Source: Neurospora tetrasperma FGSC 2508 (Eukaryota; Ascomycota; Sordariomycetes; Sordariales; Sordariaceae). From it: a stretch of DNA of 64,000 nucleotides. The DNA is taken from the NCBI RefSeq assembly GCF_000213175.1, contig NW_009799100.1:5462862-5526861 (forward strand), read 5' to 3'. Each line of letters opens with the position of its first letter. The first letter of the stretch is position 1. The notes under the pieces are model-generated. The model saw nothing but the letters and a program-made list of their open reading frames with translations, did no database searches and was not told where the DNA came from. A program made the position numbers and the translations under genes. This document shows positions 44,871 to 55,816 of the stretch, piece by piece.

Positions 44871-47376
44871 ATGTTGCTCGATCGCCGTCTTGTAACCGTG
44901 GTTTCTGGTCTGTTAGCCGTCTCCACGGTCAGCGCTGCCTGCACCGACCTCCTCATCGACGACTTTTCCAAATGGGTTGAGGGAACAAACAATCTAAATT
45001 GGCCCAATGGAGGTCAGTCACTCTTGTACATGCAAAACAAAGCAAAGAAACCTGTAACTAACACAAACAGACGATGGATCCATGACCTCGATTGCTGCCG
45101 CTGCGGGCAAGGTTCAGTTCATTCCCAAAGACGGTGGATCGTACTTTTACGAATCCTTCTCATGCCAACAAGCCGTCACCCTCGGTTATGGCGGAATCCA
45201 GTTCACTCTTCAGGGGCCAGCTGGAGGGTCTGTTGCATTCGAACTACAGACATCTGCGAGTTGCAACGCCAGTGACACAGGCAATTACACCAGCTCCTAC
45301 AATGTTATCAGCGGCTTGACGGGAAGCCAGCAGACCATCGACTTGCCACTACTGGGCTTTGACAACAATCCCAACTATGATGCCATCGTTGGGCTTGTCT
45401 GGTCCGAGTTCTCTCAGACGAATGCCATCTGGTCCGTCGGCAACATCAAGTTGACTTGCGGAGCTGTGGCTGTTCCAACCACCACAGCTGCCTCTACCAC
45501 TACACGTATATCTTTCCTACCCCTTATGTTTGGCTATGAACACTAACGAGTAACGACTTCATCAGTCTCTTCCACAACCCGTTCCATAGTACCAACCTCC
45601 ACCACTCGCTCTGTCATCACAACGGTCACTAGGTCATCCGCCAGTCCGACAGCTACTGCCTGCTCGAACTTGCTGATCGATGACTGGGAGTCACAATCCC
45701 GCCTGACCTTCCTGGGCTACAATGCCATGAATCAAGCCTCGAACGATGACGGCACCATGTCCTCCATCGTGGTCAGTAACCACCGCGTCCTGCTGACCCC
45801 CAAGAACCAAGAGTCGTACTTTTACAGCCAATTCGGCTGTCTGAACACTAACGACAAGTACGGCGGCATCTCCTTCCGCATCCGCGCCGCACGCGGCACC
45901 ACCTTTACCGTACAAATGTCCTATTTCGCAACCTGCGGCTCCAGCACCGGGCGCAAGACCATCTCCATGACGTCCACACAGCTCAAATGGACCTTTGACG
46001 GCACCGAGCGACTCTACTGGTTTCCCTTTTCCGTCTTCACCGGCCTGGACACGACAAAGCTCGATATGATCTACTTTTCGTCCTTCAACGCCGCCGTGAT
46101 CCTCGGCCCCATGTCCTTCTACTGCGGCAGCACCGCCTCCGAATGCATCCTCCCTTCCCTCCCGCCGCCTGCCAACACGGGCGCGTCCCCGACCGTGCCG
46201 GCCCCTTCCTCCAACGCCAAGCCCTTTGTCATTGACACCTTCGCCAACAAGGACACCAACAGTCTCGGCCAGTGGCACGGTGGCGACGACGGCATGACAG
46301 TCACTTTTGGCAAGAACTCCATCACCATCCGCACCAACGACTCTGACCTCGGCTGGAACACGCAGCTAGCAAGCACCTGCTTTGACATGACGCCCTATTC
46401 CACCGCCTATCTGCACGTCGCCTACAGTGGGAGCAACAAGTTCTCGATTGCCCTCCAACAACACAATGCCCACTGCGACGACTCCATCAAACCCTACCCA
46501 GAAACCTGGGACTCGCTCGAAGCCGCGCGCTACTCCTTCATCACCACCGGAGGTAAATCCGACATTTACATTCCCATCTCCCACTTCCACATCAACCTAA
46601 CCCGCACCATCGGCTTCAACCTCCGCGGCTTCTTTTCCCCTTCCGAATCAACAACCATCACCCTCCTCGAAATCATCCCCTCCATCCCCTCAGGTATTTC
46701 CATCCCGCACAAACTCCCCTCCGGCACTCTCGTCTTCGCCTGCACGCGCCCCAACTCCTTCGCCTTCGCCATCGACGACGGCGACCCGCACCTCGCTCCC
46801 CGCGTCATGTCCATCGTCGAAGCCGCCCAAATCCCCGTAACCTTTTTCACGGTGGGCCTACCCCTACTAGACCCGTCCACGAACTTATCCAAAATCTACC
46901 GCGACATGGCATCAAAGGGCCACCAGATCGCTTTACATTCGTATACCCATCCGAAAATGGAAGGGTTGCCTACCGTACAAGATATAGATTGGGAATACCA
47001 AAATGATATAGGGGCTGTGCGACAGACGTTTCCATCTAGTAAGATAAGTCCGTATTTTCGGCCGCCGTTTGGGACTGAAGGGGCGAGGATGCGGCAGCGG
47101 TTGGTTGAAAACTTAGGAAATGAAAAAGCGTATATAGTGGGCTGGAGTGTCGATGTGGAGGATTGGTTGTGGGCGGAGAGCGAGACGCCCGAGAAGCAGC
47201 TGGAGGCGTTTAAAAGAGATTTGAAAGCGGGGGGAAACTTGGTGGTGATGCATTATTTGTATGAGAGCACGGTGGGGTATTTGGAGGAGTTTATACAGTT
47301 GGCGAAGGCGAGTGGGAAGCGGTTGATGAGGGTTGATCAGTGCATGGAGGATCCAGAGGCGCCGCCTTTGACGTGA
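44871..47376 (+). CDS. Secreted polysaccharide deacetylase (CE4) with three N-terminal sandwich-like modules
   Basis: Exons 44871..45012, 45071..45505 and 45566..47376 give 795 residues. The start at 44871 gives a clean signal peptide (RRLVTVVSGLLAVSTVSA). Three related modules follow, each opening with an LLIDDF/LLIDDW/FVIDTF-type strand: one at about residues 22-160, a second after a Thr/Ser linker (about 226-385), and a third (about 410-570). The CE4 domain closes the protein: FAIDDGDPHLAP (motif 1, near 593), HSYTHPKM (zinc His pair, near 650), RPPFG (near 691), VGWSVDVEDW, and LVVMHYLYESTV. It likely deacetylates chitin or a related polymer in the wall. The modules may bind carbohydrate, which is inference. 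An upstream in-frame ATG at 44823 is less suited to secretion. Confidence 0.88.
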
Positions 47377-47885
47377 TTGTGTAGGTAGGTATTGGGTGAG
47401 TGGGAGTAAATGCTAAATTGTAAGGAGGGGAAGTGGTGTCCTTGTCTCTGTGGTATTTGTTTCCTATCGTATAGTAGGTTATCTTGATGACATTGATTGG
47501 CTATGTCAATGTTCGGTTATGCATTGAATCAGATGTGTGTAAAAAGTTCATTGTTCATACTCTGGGGTAACAATAAGCTATACTCCGGTTTTCCTGACCT
47601 GGTAACGTAGGTAATGACCTTCATGAATGCCACGATACAGACCCCCAGTCCTAACCTAACATCTATGCAAAGAGCCGTCATTCAACCCTCCATAATGAAC
47701 ATGAACCAATTCTCAGCCTAGAAAAAAAATGCTATACCCTTTCCCTTCCATTCCAATACCGCAGCCTTCTCATCCGGAAGTTAACGCTGCTGGTATAGAA
47801 GCCCATAGAGGTAGCCAACTCCAACACTGAATATGTGCAAAAGAATAGTCAATACAACCTTCCCCCCTGTCATACTCCATTATCA
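47377..47885. other. Intergenic, convergent 3' ends
   Basis: AT-rich 500 bp between the deacetylase and INCENP 3' ends. Nothing recognised. Confidence 0.5.
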
Positions 47886-50800
47886 TTACCCCAAAGTCCT
47901 TCCCAATCCCCAACTCCATCCTCCCTCCTTCCTCATCCTCTCCCTCGCCTCTCGGTCCCTACACACCTCCTCCTCCGTCAACCGATCCTGACCTTCCCAG
48001 TTCGCGCTGCTCGTTCTGGCCCTGAACCGGTGATGTCTGCTCTTGTCCTTGCTAAATACCTCCTCCATGTTCAGCGGAGCAGGTGGTCCAAAGATAACCA
48101 TCGGATCCAGCTGCTCTTGTGCCAAAAGCTGCGCCTTGAGGTAAGGGCTGTCGGTCCAGTTGCCACCATTCAGCGACGAGCGGAGGTTGGGGTTGGAGGT
48201 GGATGGACGGGGCGTGTCGACCCCGTCTTCGTCGTCCGTTTGGATCTCAGGGAGCTCGATGGAGTCGCCGGCGGCGATGGCGGCGAGGCGGGGAGAGGTG
48301 CGAGTGGGCTGGGTGGCGGATGTGAGGGCCAGGGCGCGGGCGGCAGTAGCACCCGGACGCGCTGGGGTTTGGAGCGGATGGCGGGACGATCCGACCTGAG
48401 CAGCAGCGGAAGGACCGGCGCCGTTGGGGTTGGAGGCAAAGGGGATGTGGTTGCCCTTTTGGAATTGGGCCGTGTCCAGTGCGTGGCCCGTCTTGATTTG
48501 GTTGACGGTGGTCTTTTTGAAGAGGTCGACTGTCCGCGAAGGAGGGGGAGGGGCGTGCGGAACGTTGGTATAGTTCGAGGCGAAAATCGACTTGCCTGTC
48601 GTGGTAGTAGTCGACAAATCCTTCTTGAACCCAACTGAGGGTTGTCTAACGGCTGCCGACGGCCTCACGCCCGAAGGCCGGACTGCAGAAGGTCGAACGG
48701 GCGCCCCTCTGATGCTCCTCTGCTGCTTGGTGTTACCCTCAGCCATCTCGATATCCGCATCAAAGTCCTCAGACACGCGAATCCGCTTCGAATCCTGATG
48801 GGCCTCTTGCACCTGCGTCAACGGACGCTTGGAAGCCGCCTTGCCCAGCACAGCATTGACTGGTCGGCTATCGTGCATCGTCGGCCCAAGACGAGAATTG
48901 GGTCTCGAAGGTTGCCTACTCTCCGCCAAGTGATCCGGAGGGCCATTAGGCTGGGACCTCGGCGGCGGGGGCGGCGCACGGGTCCGTTTGGCTTGCTCAA
49001 TCGCGGCCTTCTTAGCTGCCGCAGCTTGCTTGCGCTGCTCTTCCTCCTTCATCTCGGCCCTCTTGCGCTCATTTTCCGCCTTCTGATCACGCCTGCGCTG
49101 GATCTCGCGCTCCTCTTGCTCCTTTTGTTTGGCCGCCAGCTCCAACGCTTTAGGCCGCCCGACAGTCGAAGAATAAGACCCCTTAAGACTCTGAAGGGAA
49201 GGCTTCTTGGTGAGCGAAGACGTGCTGGCCTTGCTCACAAGTTGCTGCCTTCCGTGCGACTGACCGAGGCTCTCCTGGCTGGTGGTGCTGAGAACACTGT
49301 TGGTCGAAGTGTGGAATGCCCCCTGCTGGGAGCTGGTGGTGTTGACGCGGATGCGAGTCGGGGCGGGCTTGGCCCTCGTCAAGGCCTCCTTCGTGGGTCT
49401 AATAGGTCGCTTGATACCCGTGCCACGGGAGGCTTGAGCAGATGGAGGTCGAGGAATCGATTGAGGTGCCTTCGTGGAGATAGTAACGTCTCCCATATCG
49501 ACATCGGCTTCCTCCTTTTCGGCTTCACCCTGCTTGGCTCCTCTGCGAAGACTAGTCCGAGTAGCTTTCTTGGGGCTCTTGGGTGCCGATTTGGAAGGTC
49601 CTGGTGTCTCGAACAACTGCTTGGACTGCGGTCGTGCCTTGGTAAGCTTGTGTTGTTGTTCCTGCTCCCTCTGTTCAGCAGCGCGTCTCTCCATCTCTGC
49701 CTGTCTCTCTTGCTCTTGTTGGAAGAGACGGGCCTTTTCCGCTTCCTTCTCGCGCATCTTCTCCAGCTTCTCATTCTGCTTGACATATGTCTTGGCATAT
49801 TGCTTGGCCTCCTTCTCTTCCCTCTTCTTTTCCTTCTCCCTTTCCTCTGCCTCCTTTCGTTCCCTCTCGGTCGACGCTCGGGTTTTTCGCGTGGGTCGGA
49901 TGGGGGTGGCGGCTACGGGGGCTTCGGCCTGTGCATGGTGAGATAGATCAGGATAGACGACATTATCGGCTGTCTTGAAGGAAGCTTCGGATAAACTGGG
50001 ATGTTCTTCCAGTCGAGCAGTTGAGGGAGTCGTGAAGAGCCCAGTCAGTTTTGCTTCGGCATTTGAATGTGCACTGGTTGGGAGAAGTCCCTTGGATGAT
50101 TTCATAAGGGAGGAAAACTTGTTCTTGACCCTCTCCAGCGTGTTCTCGCGGAATGCCTTGGAGGGGGACTTGAAGGGCGAAGCAGGTTCGTGCGCTGGCA
50201 TTTCGGGGAGGTTGGAAGTAGAGACAGATGCCTCTTTCTTGGGGCTGGCGGTTTTTGGCACGGGAGGCTCGTGCAAACTGGGTAGCGTGGGAACAGAAGC
50301 CGATTTGACATGTGTTGTTGAGGAAGACGCAGCAGGTGGTTCCTGGATGATGGGCGCTTTACTTGGTGACTCGTGCCTGTTCTCCATGAAGGATTCTCCA
50401 AGGGTCGGAGATGCCTCCCTTGCGAATAAGTTCATTCCTTCCATTGGCTGACTTAACCGTGTGTCTTTGCGCGCGTTCCACACCATGGGAGTGGACATAT
50501 CCGCTCCCTTGCTAGGAGGTCCAATCCAGTCATCATCATCGTCCAGTGGGAATGCTCCCGGTGTGGGAAATGCCCTGGGAGTAACCACGGGTGGCTTCTT
50601 GGGTGAGGATCTGGTGGGCTCCGGAACGGGCTGTGTCGTTGGTGCCTGTGAAGTGGATGCGGGTTGTTGTGTCGGCAAGAGGTGGGCTATCGATTTCGAT
50701 GGTCTCGGTCCCATTGACTGTCCCTTGCCCAGCATGTTGATCTGATCCTGCAGTCGCTGCGTGTATGATTTGGCAGTCCTGGGTTCCTGAGTGTGATCAC

Positions 50801-52696
50801 CATCAATGTCCATCTCGTCGTCGTCATCATCGAAATTCTGTCGGGTAGTATGTCCAAGACTCTTTCCTCCCGTCTGGCGATGGTAGAAGGAGGTTCGCGT
50901 TACGTCGACATGGCTCGTCCTCGACATCCTAGTACCGAGGCTCTTCTTAGAGGTCATCGGCTCGCGTGCGGGAAGCGATGCAAAGTTCAGACTGCTCAGG
51001 CGCTTAACCGGGCTAATGGGGCTAGAGGCTTCCATGGATGAGTTGGCGCCATCGTCCACCTTGTCATCCGCTTGGTCGTCCGCATGATCATTCTCTGACT
51101 GGGCGTGTACAAAGGGCGCCGGAGTCTTGGGTTGCTGTTCAGTAACTGGCTCTGTCTCTGGCGATCTCTTTTTTGGTGACAGGACGGGAGCGCTATCCAC
51201 AGGTGATTCCTCTTTTTCAAGCTCCAAAGTCTTCTCGGGGGAGGGAATCTTTTCTGGTGAAGGAGCCTTCTGGGGGGAGGCCACCTTGACCGGGGAAATC
51301 CTCTTCTCGGGGGAAAGGCGCTTTGCTGGCGATGCGAGCTTCTGAGGCGAGGGGGCCTTAATGGGCGAGGCAGCCTTTTGGGGTGAAGGCGCATGGATAG
51401 ACCTGGTGGGCGACGGAATGAGCATGTGGACTGGGCTACTAGACCTAGCCACATCCAGCACGGGCGAGAGAAGTCGTGGGTATTGAACGGTAGGCTCAAC
51501 AGGTTCATCTGAAGGTGTTGTGGTTCGTAGTAGTTCGGCCGTCTCCTGTAATACGGGACTGCCGTGTTGCTCCGGCTCGGTGGGGGCTGGCTGAACTCCA
51601 AGATCCTGTGACTCTATCTCCTGCTGCTCTGGTTCCTCCTGCGTCGGTTCCTGGTTGAGCTCATTTGACGGCTGTGTTAATTCCTCTGTCTGCTCCTGTG
51701 TGGGCTCTTGCGGAGGTTGTTGTTGTAATTGCTCCTGCGCCGACTGCTGAGTCAATTCCATTGTCGGCTCGTGCGCTGGTTCTCCCATATCGACATCGAC
51801 ATCGACATCGGCATCAGCAACCTTTTCGACCTCGTCCACATCCATGATATCCAGCTGCTGACTGCCATAGTATCCGGAGTCGGTGGCCTTGACCGGGGTA
51901 GGTGACTTGGAAAGAATTGGCAAAGGGGAGCCATTGAGATGTTTGATCGGGCTTCTGACTTTGGACGGGGTAGCGGCAACTGGCTTTGCTGGACTTGCGG
52001 GTGGTCGCATGGGCGTGGTGTTGTTTGGCTTGACTGGGCTCGGCTGTCGTGATGGCGCGGCAACGCTCTTGACTGGGCTTGGCGACTTTGCAGTAACTGA
52101 TTTTCGGGGGCTCACACGGCGCGTCGAGGGAGTCGTGGGATTCTTGGGAACATCATCGGCTTCGTCATCAGCTTCGACATCGGCTTCCGGCGTATCGGGC
52201 CTGATCTTGGGCGTCCATGACGAGTTATTGGTGGGCGGCGCGAGGACGAAAGGGTTAGGTGTCCCCTGGGGTGTTGCCGAGAAGATGCTGGCCAAGGGCT
52301 GCTATAGGTTAGAATAACATCAATCAATCTTTGTGTCGCCCGTCGCAGAAGAATGGGCGCTGTCTGGATGCTTACCACTCTCACTTCGGTATTGGGTCCT
52401 TTGCGAATTGTTCTCGGTGTCTTGCCTCGTGGTCGTGCTGGTGTTTTGAAGATTTCGGCAATGTTCCTGTTCCTGGTCAGCGAGACAAAGAGAGAGAAAT
52501 AAAACAAAGACACGCACATTTGGTTCTCGCCCAAGAAAATGTCCTCCATGTGCTCGTTCAGCCAGTCCATCTCGTTGCGCGCAGCATACGAGAACTCTTC
52601 GACTTCCTCCTCTGCCACCTTGAGCGCCGATGCGCGCTCTTCTGCAACCCACGCTGCCGAGCCGACGGGCAGACGTGGTGCCTTGCGCATCGCCAT
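47886..52696 (-). CDS. INCENP / Sli15 homologue, chromosomal passenger complex scaffold
   Basis: Exons 52696..52518, 52466..52376 and 52301..47886 give 1,561 residues. The N-terminus (NEMDWLNEHMEDIFLGENQM, then IAEIFKTPARPRGKTPRTIR) fits the survivin/borealin-binding INCENP N-domain. A central region is crowded with S-P-x-K sites, a CDK consensus. About residues 890-980 form a highly charged helix (EREKEKKREEKEAKQYAKTY), probably a single alpha helix as in other INCENPs. The C-terminal IN-box (about 1468-1525: NWTDSPYLKAQLLAQEQLDP, VIFGPPAPLNMEEVF, RTSSANW) binds and activates Aurora B. Intron 1 has two acceptors six bases apart, so two residues may vary. Long antisense frames here are shadows. 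Confidence 0.92.
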
Positions 52697-53628
52697 TTTT
52701 GCTGTTTGTTTACTTTGGCGCCAAAAGTCAACAAACCGGATTTGGGGATGTGGGGAAAGCTAAAAACCCCAAGCAATGATTGAAAAAGAAAGGAATGGCA
52801 ACAAGTGAGATGTTCAAAGCATTGGTATAATTAATTGGTCAAAGAAAGGGAGGGAGGTGGGCGACGAGGCTGGCGATGTGGTATAATGGTGGTTGTCGGA
52901 GGGATGACGGGATTGCGTCGATCGAGTCAAAGCAACAAAGTGAAAGTCAAAGTGAACCAAGCAAAAAGCGAGGGATTGGAGACTTGACCTGGGATGGAGT
53001 TCCTGTTGCCGGAGCAAATTCCCTTGTCTTGCAGTGGTTTCAATTGTTACCCAATCCGCTCCAGTCTTTGTTTTGATTGATGCCCAAAAGGGAATAGTCT
53101 GGGCTGAGCGAAGAGGTGGGGCTTCTGTTTCCACTGTTGCAGCGCTTTTGTGCCTGGAAAAAGGCCCCCAGAACACCCGCTGCACGCCTCCCGTCGCCAA
53201 TTCACGTGCAGGCCCTGTCATTACCGTATCGTGGTCACAATCAATACCGTCATGGAGAGGTCAAAGGTCCGTGGAAGGATGGTCACAAAGAGATGTAAAG
53301 GTTGGATAATGACAGTGGAGATGCTTCAAAGAGCCATGTTCAACTTTAGACAAAAGCATCAAGCGAAACAGCAATCCTCATGGAAAAGATCCCGAGTGTT
53401 AGATACCCGGGTCACTCTTCGGTATCCTTCCTGACCCTCGGCCAGTTTGTGTAAATACAGTGTAATGGAATTCTCCTCCTCGACAAAGTCGCGACCAGCC
53501 TCGTCCGACCTGCAGACATCGCGTCTCACATCTTCCGTCTCTTCTACAATCCTACTTTCAGGTAGAACGAAGGCAACCATCACCACCACCAAAGCATTCG
53601 GATACTCTTCAGTACAACCGACATTATC
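52697..53628. promoter_or_regulatory. Shared upstream region of INCENP and RAD18 genes
   Basis: 932 bp between divergent starts. TTTGGCGCCAAA at about 52715-52726 (seen as TTGGCGCCAAAA) is a palindromic E2F/MCB-like site 20-30 bp from the INCENP ATG. No other gene seen. Confidence 0.5.
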
Positions 53629-55167
53629 ATGGACGTCTTTGGCGATGATGCCTTCAACGTCCCCGACTCGACCGACTGGCTGGGCACGCCCCTCGCATGC
53701 CTGATGCCCGTCGAACAGGCTTTCCGCTGTCACGTATGCAAGGACTTTTACGACTCTCCCATGCTCACATCCTGCAATCACACCTTTTGCTCATTGTGCA
53801 TCCGAAGATGTCTGTCCGTCGACAGCAAGTGTCCGCTATGTCGCGCCACCGACCAGGAATCCAAGCTCAGAGGCAACTGGGCTTTGCGCGAAGCCGTAGA
53901 AGCCTTCAAGAACTCCCGTAAAGTCCTTCTCGAGTTTGCTAGGACACCACCGACCATTCAGGCGATACTGCCAGACCAAGCAGGCCCCAGTTCGCCATCA
54001 AAACGAAAGGCGACCGAATTGGAGGGGCCGAAAGAAGAGGACCCAGAAACCAAGAGGCCAAGGAGGTCAACCAGATCAACAAGAGCCCGGGCCGCCGAGT
54101 TGACAGCAGCAATACTACAAGAAGAGCAAGACACCACACCTTCAGCCGACCCAGATTACGTTGACCAACCACCCGGTTCGTCCCCCTCATCTCCCCCTCC
54201 CACTTCCATCATCATCATCACTAATTCCCAACCAGACGACGGCCTAGTAGCCTGCCCCATCTGCCTCACCCGCATGAAAGAACAGCAAGTTGATCGCCAC
54301 CTCGACACCTCTTGTCCCGGTTCTCCTCAGGCCGCATCCAAACGACGACCGATCCCCGCTCAAACATCACAGCCATCAACCTTTCCATCCTTCAACAGCC
54401 GCCTCACATCTCAGACCAGCATCGCCAACCAAAACCAAAAACCACCCGAACGACTCCCCGCCCTAGCCTACTCCATGCTGCGCGACACCGCCCTGCGCAA
54501 GAAACTCTCCGAACTCGGCCTCTCCACCCACGGTTCTCGCCAGCTCTTGGAGAAGCGCCACAAGGAGTGGATCACGCTTTGGAACGCCAACTGCGACTCT
54601 TCGCGACCCAAAAAGCGGTCCGAATTACTTCGCGATCTAGACGAATGGGAACGGACAGTAGGGAATCCCGGCACAGCAGCAGGAGGAGGAGGAGGGCAGC
54701 AGGGACTCGGACTTGTGGCGAGGGCGCAAGCTACGGGAGCGCAGATCAAGGACAAGGAGTTCGATGGCAAAGCTTGGGCAACTCGGTATGGAGGGAGTTT
54801 TGGGGATTTGATCAAGCAGGCCAGGAAGGGGATTAAGAGGCAGACTTTGGATGGGAATGGGGAGAAGGCGGATACTAAGGGTGAGGGTGGGGATGGGAAG
54901 GAGGATATTACCCCAGCTGAACTTCCAACATTACAAGCGAGAGAGGGGGAAAGCAGTGCAGCGCCAACACCGATGGATATTGTCCCGCCATCAAGTCCAC
55001 CACGACTGGGGAAAGTGGATGACGCGGGTGCAGAACACGACGGGCAAGCCCATGGAAAGGATGCTATAGCAGAGGATACCGCCATGGGGGAACAAGTCAT
55101 TCCCGGGACACCAGACAAGGAACGGTGGGAGACGTCACAGCAGCCACCAATACCTGGGGATGACTAA
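53629..55167 (+). CDS. uvs-2: RAD18 E3 ubiquitin ligase (Neurospora UVS-2-like)
   Basis: Single frame of 512 residues. The RING finger spans residues 34-71 (CHVCKDFYDSPMLTSCNHTF, then CSLCIRR and CPLC). A UBZ4-type zinc finger is at about 209-230 (CPICLTRMKEQQVDRHLDTS, C). A SAP DNA-binding motif follows at about 280-312 (LRKKLSELGLSTHGSRQLLE). RAD18 with RAD6 monoubiquitinates PCNA for post-replication repair. After the SAP, the sequence WNANCDSSRPKKRSELLRDL would serve RAD6 binding. The acidic, Pro-rich tail is low complexity. Confidence 0.94.
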   Translation: MDVFGDDAFNVPDSTDWLGTPLACLMPVEQAFRCHVCKDFYDSPMLTSCNHTFCSLCIRRCLSVDSKCPLCRATDQESKLRGNWALREAVEAFKNSRKVLLEFARTPPTIQAILPDQAGPSSPSKRKATELEGPKEEDPETKRPRRSTRSTRARAAELTAAILQEEQDTTPSADPDYVDQPPGSSPSSPPPTSIIIITNSQPDDGLVACPICLTRMKEQQVDRHLDTSCPGSPQAASKRRPIPAQTSQPSTFPSFNSRLTSQTSIANQNQKPPERLPALAYSMLRDTALRKKLSELGLSTHGSRQLLEKRHKEWITLWNANCDSSRPKKRSELLRDLDEWERTVGNPGTAAGGGGGQQGLGLVARAQATGAQIKDKEFDGKAWATRYGGSFGDLIKQARKGIKRQTLDGNGEKADTKGEGGDGKEDITPAELPTLQAREGESSAAPTPMDIVPPSSPPRLGKVDDAGAEHDGQAHGKDAIAEDTAMGEQVIPGTPDKERWETSQQPPIPGDD

Positions 55168-55413
55168 CTTGAGTTGATGAAGAACTGACATGCTAAGGTC
55201 GATGAATATATCATGACACTCACTCCTTTTCCTTTTTGCCGATTTCCCCTGCGTGCTACATTACGAAACTTTCAGTCACTAGCGGCATAGCTATGTATTA
55301 GGGTACTAGTTACTTCTGCTGACGACCAAAACAAGATCCAGACACCAAGAAAGAAATCCAGATATCCATCCCCCCTTCACTCCTCACACCAAAACTGCAA
55401 AAAAAGAAGACAA
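55168..55413. other. Spacer between RAD18 and 5S copy 2
   Basis: Short A-rich spacer. Read from the minus strand it supplies the T-run that would end 5S transcription. No gene seen. Confidence 0.4.
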
Positions 55414-55532
55414 ACATACAACACCTGGGATTCGCTGGTCGTCACCGACCCAACTACTAGTCAGGCCCTCACTGGCTTATCTATGGGAGAGCGGACGGGA
55501 TCCCGAGTTTTCCAGTAGGTATGGTCGTATGT
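55414..55532 (-). rRNA. 5S ribosomal RNA gene, copy 2
   Basis: 119 nt on the minus strand, differing from copy 1 at three RNA positions: C16 to U, A70 to U and U107 to A. The last two are partners in helix V, so pairing is kept. C16 to U turns a C-G pair of helix II into U-G. A TATA element (GAATATAAAC on the minus strand, 55555-55564) sits about 23-32 bp upstream and a T7 run lies just after the 3' end. This looks like a working isotype gene rather than a pseudogene. Confidence 0.94.
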
Positions 55533-55816
55533 GCTTGTTCGTTTTCTGTCAGTTGTTTATATTCTTCTCTGCCTCCTGATGCATCATGGAGAGAGATGAA
55601 AGAAGGCGGATAGGGTAGTGTAGATTCCCTGTGCGATCTCCGCTTTCCACCTTCTGGACCCATTTTTCGGTCCTTGCTACATTTCGTGCAATTCGACATC
55701 ATATGTACTCCTTCTTCCTCTTTCTTACACAAAAGTCTTTACATCTATTATAGGCGTCGTAACACCAAGCAGCTCGATTACCTCGCAATGAGCATTCGGG
55801 TTGACTTATTTACCTC

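Noticed and set aside
48642-49946. 434-codon plus-strand frame opposite INCENP
   Set aside because: Leu/Arg-rich mirror of Glu/Lys-rich INCENP codons; no recognisable domain.
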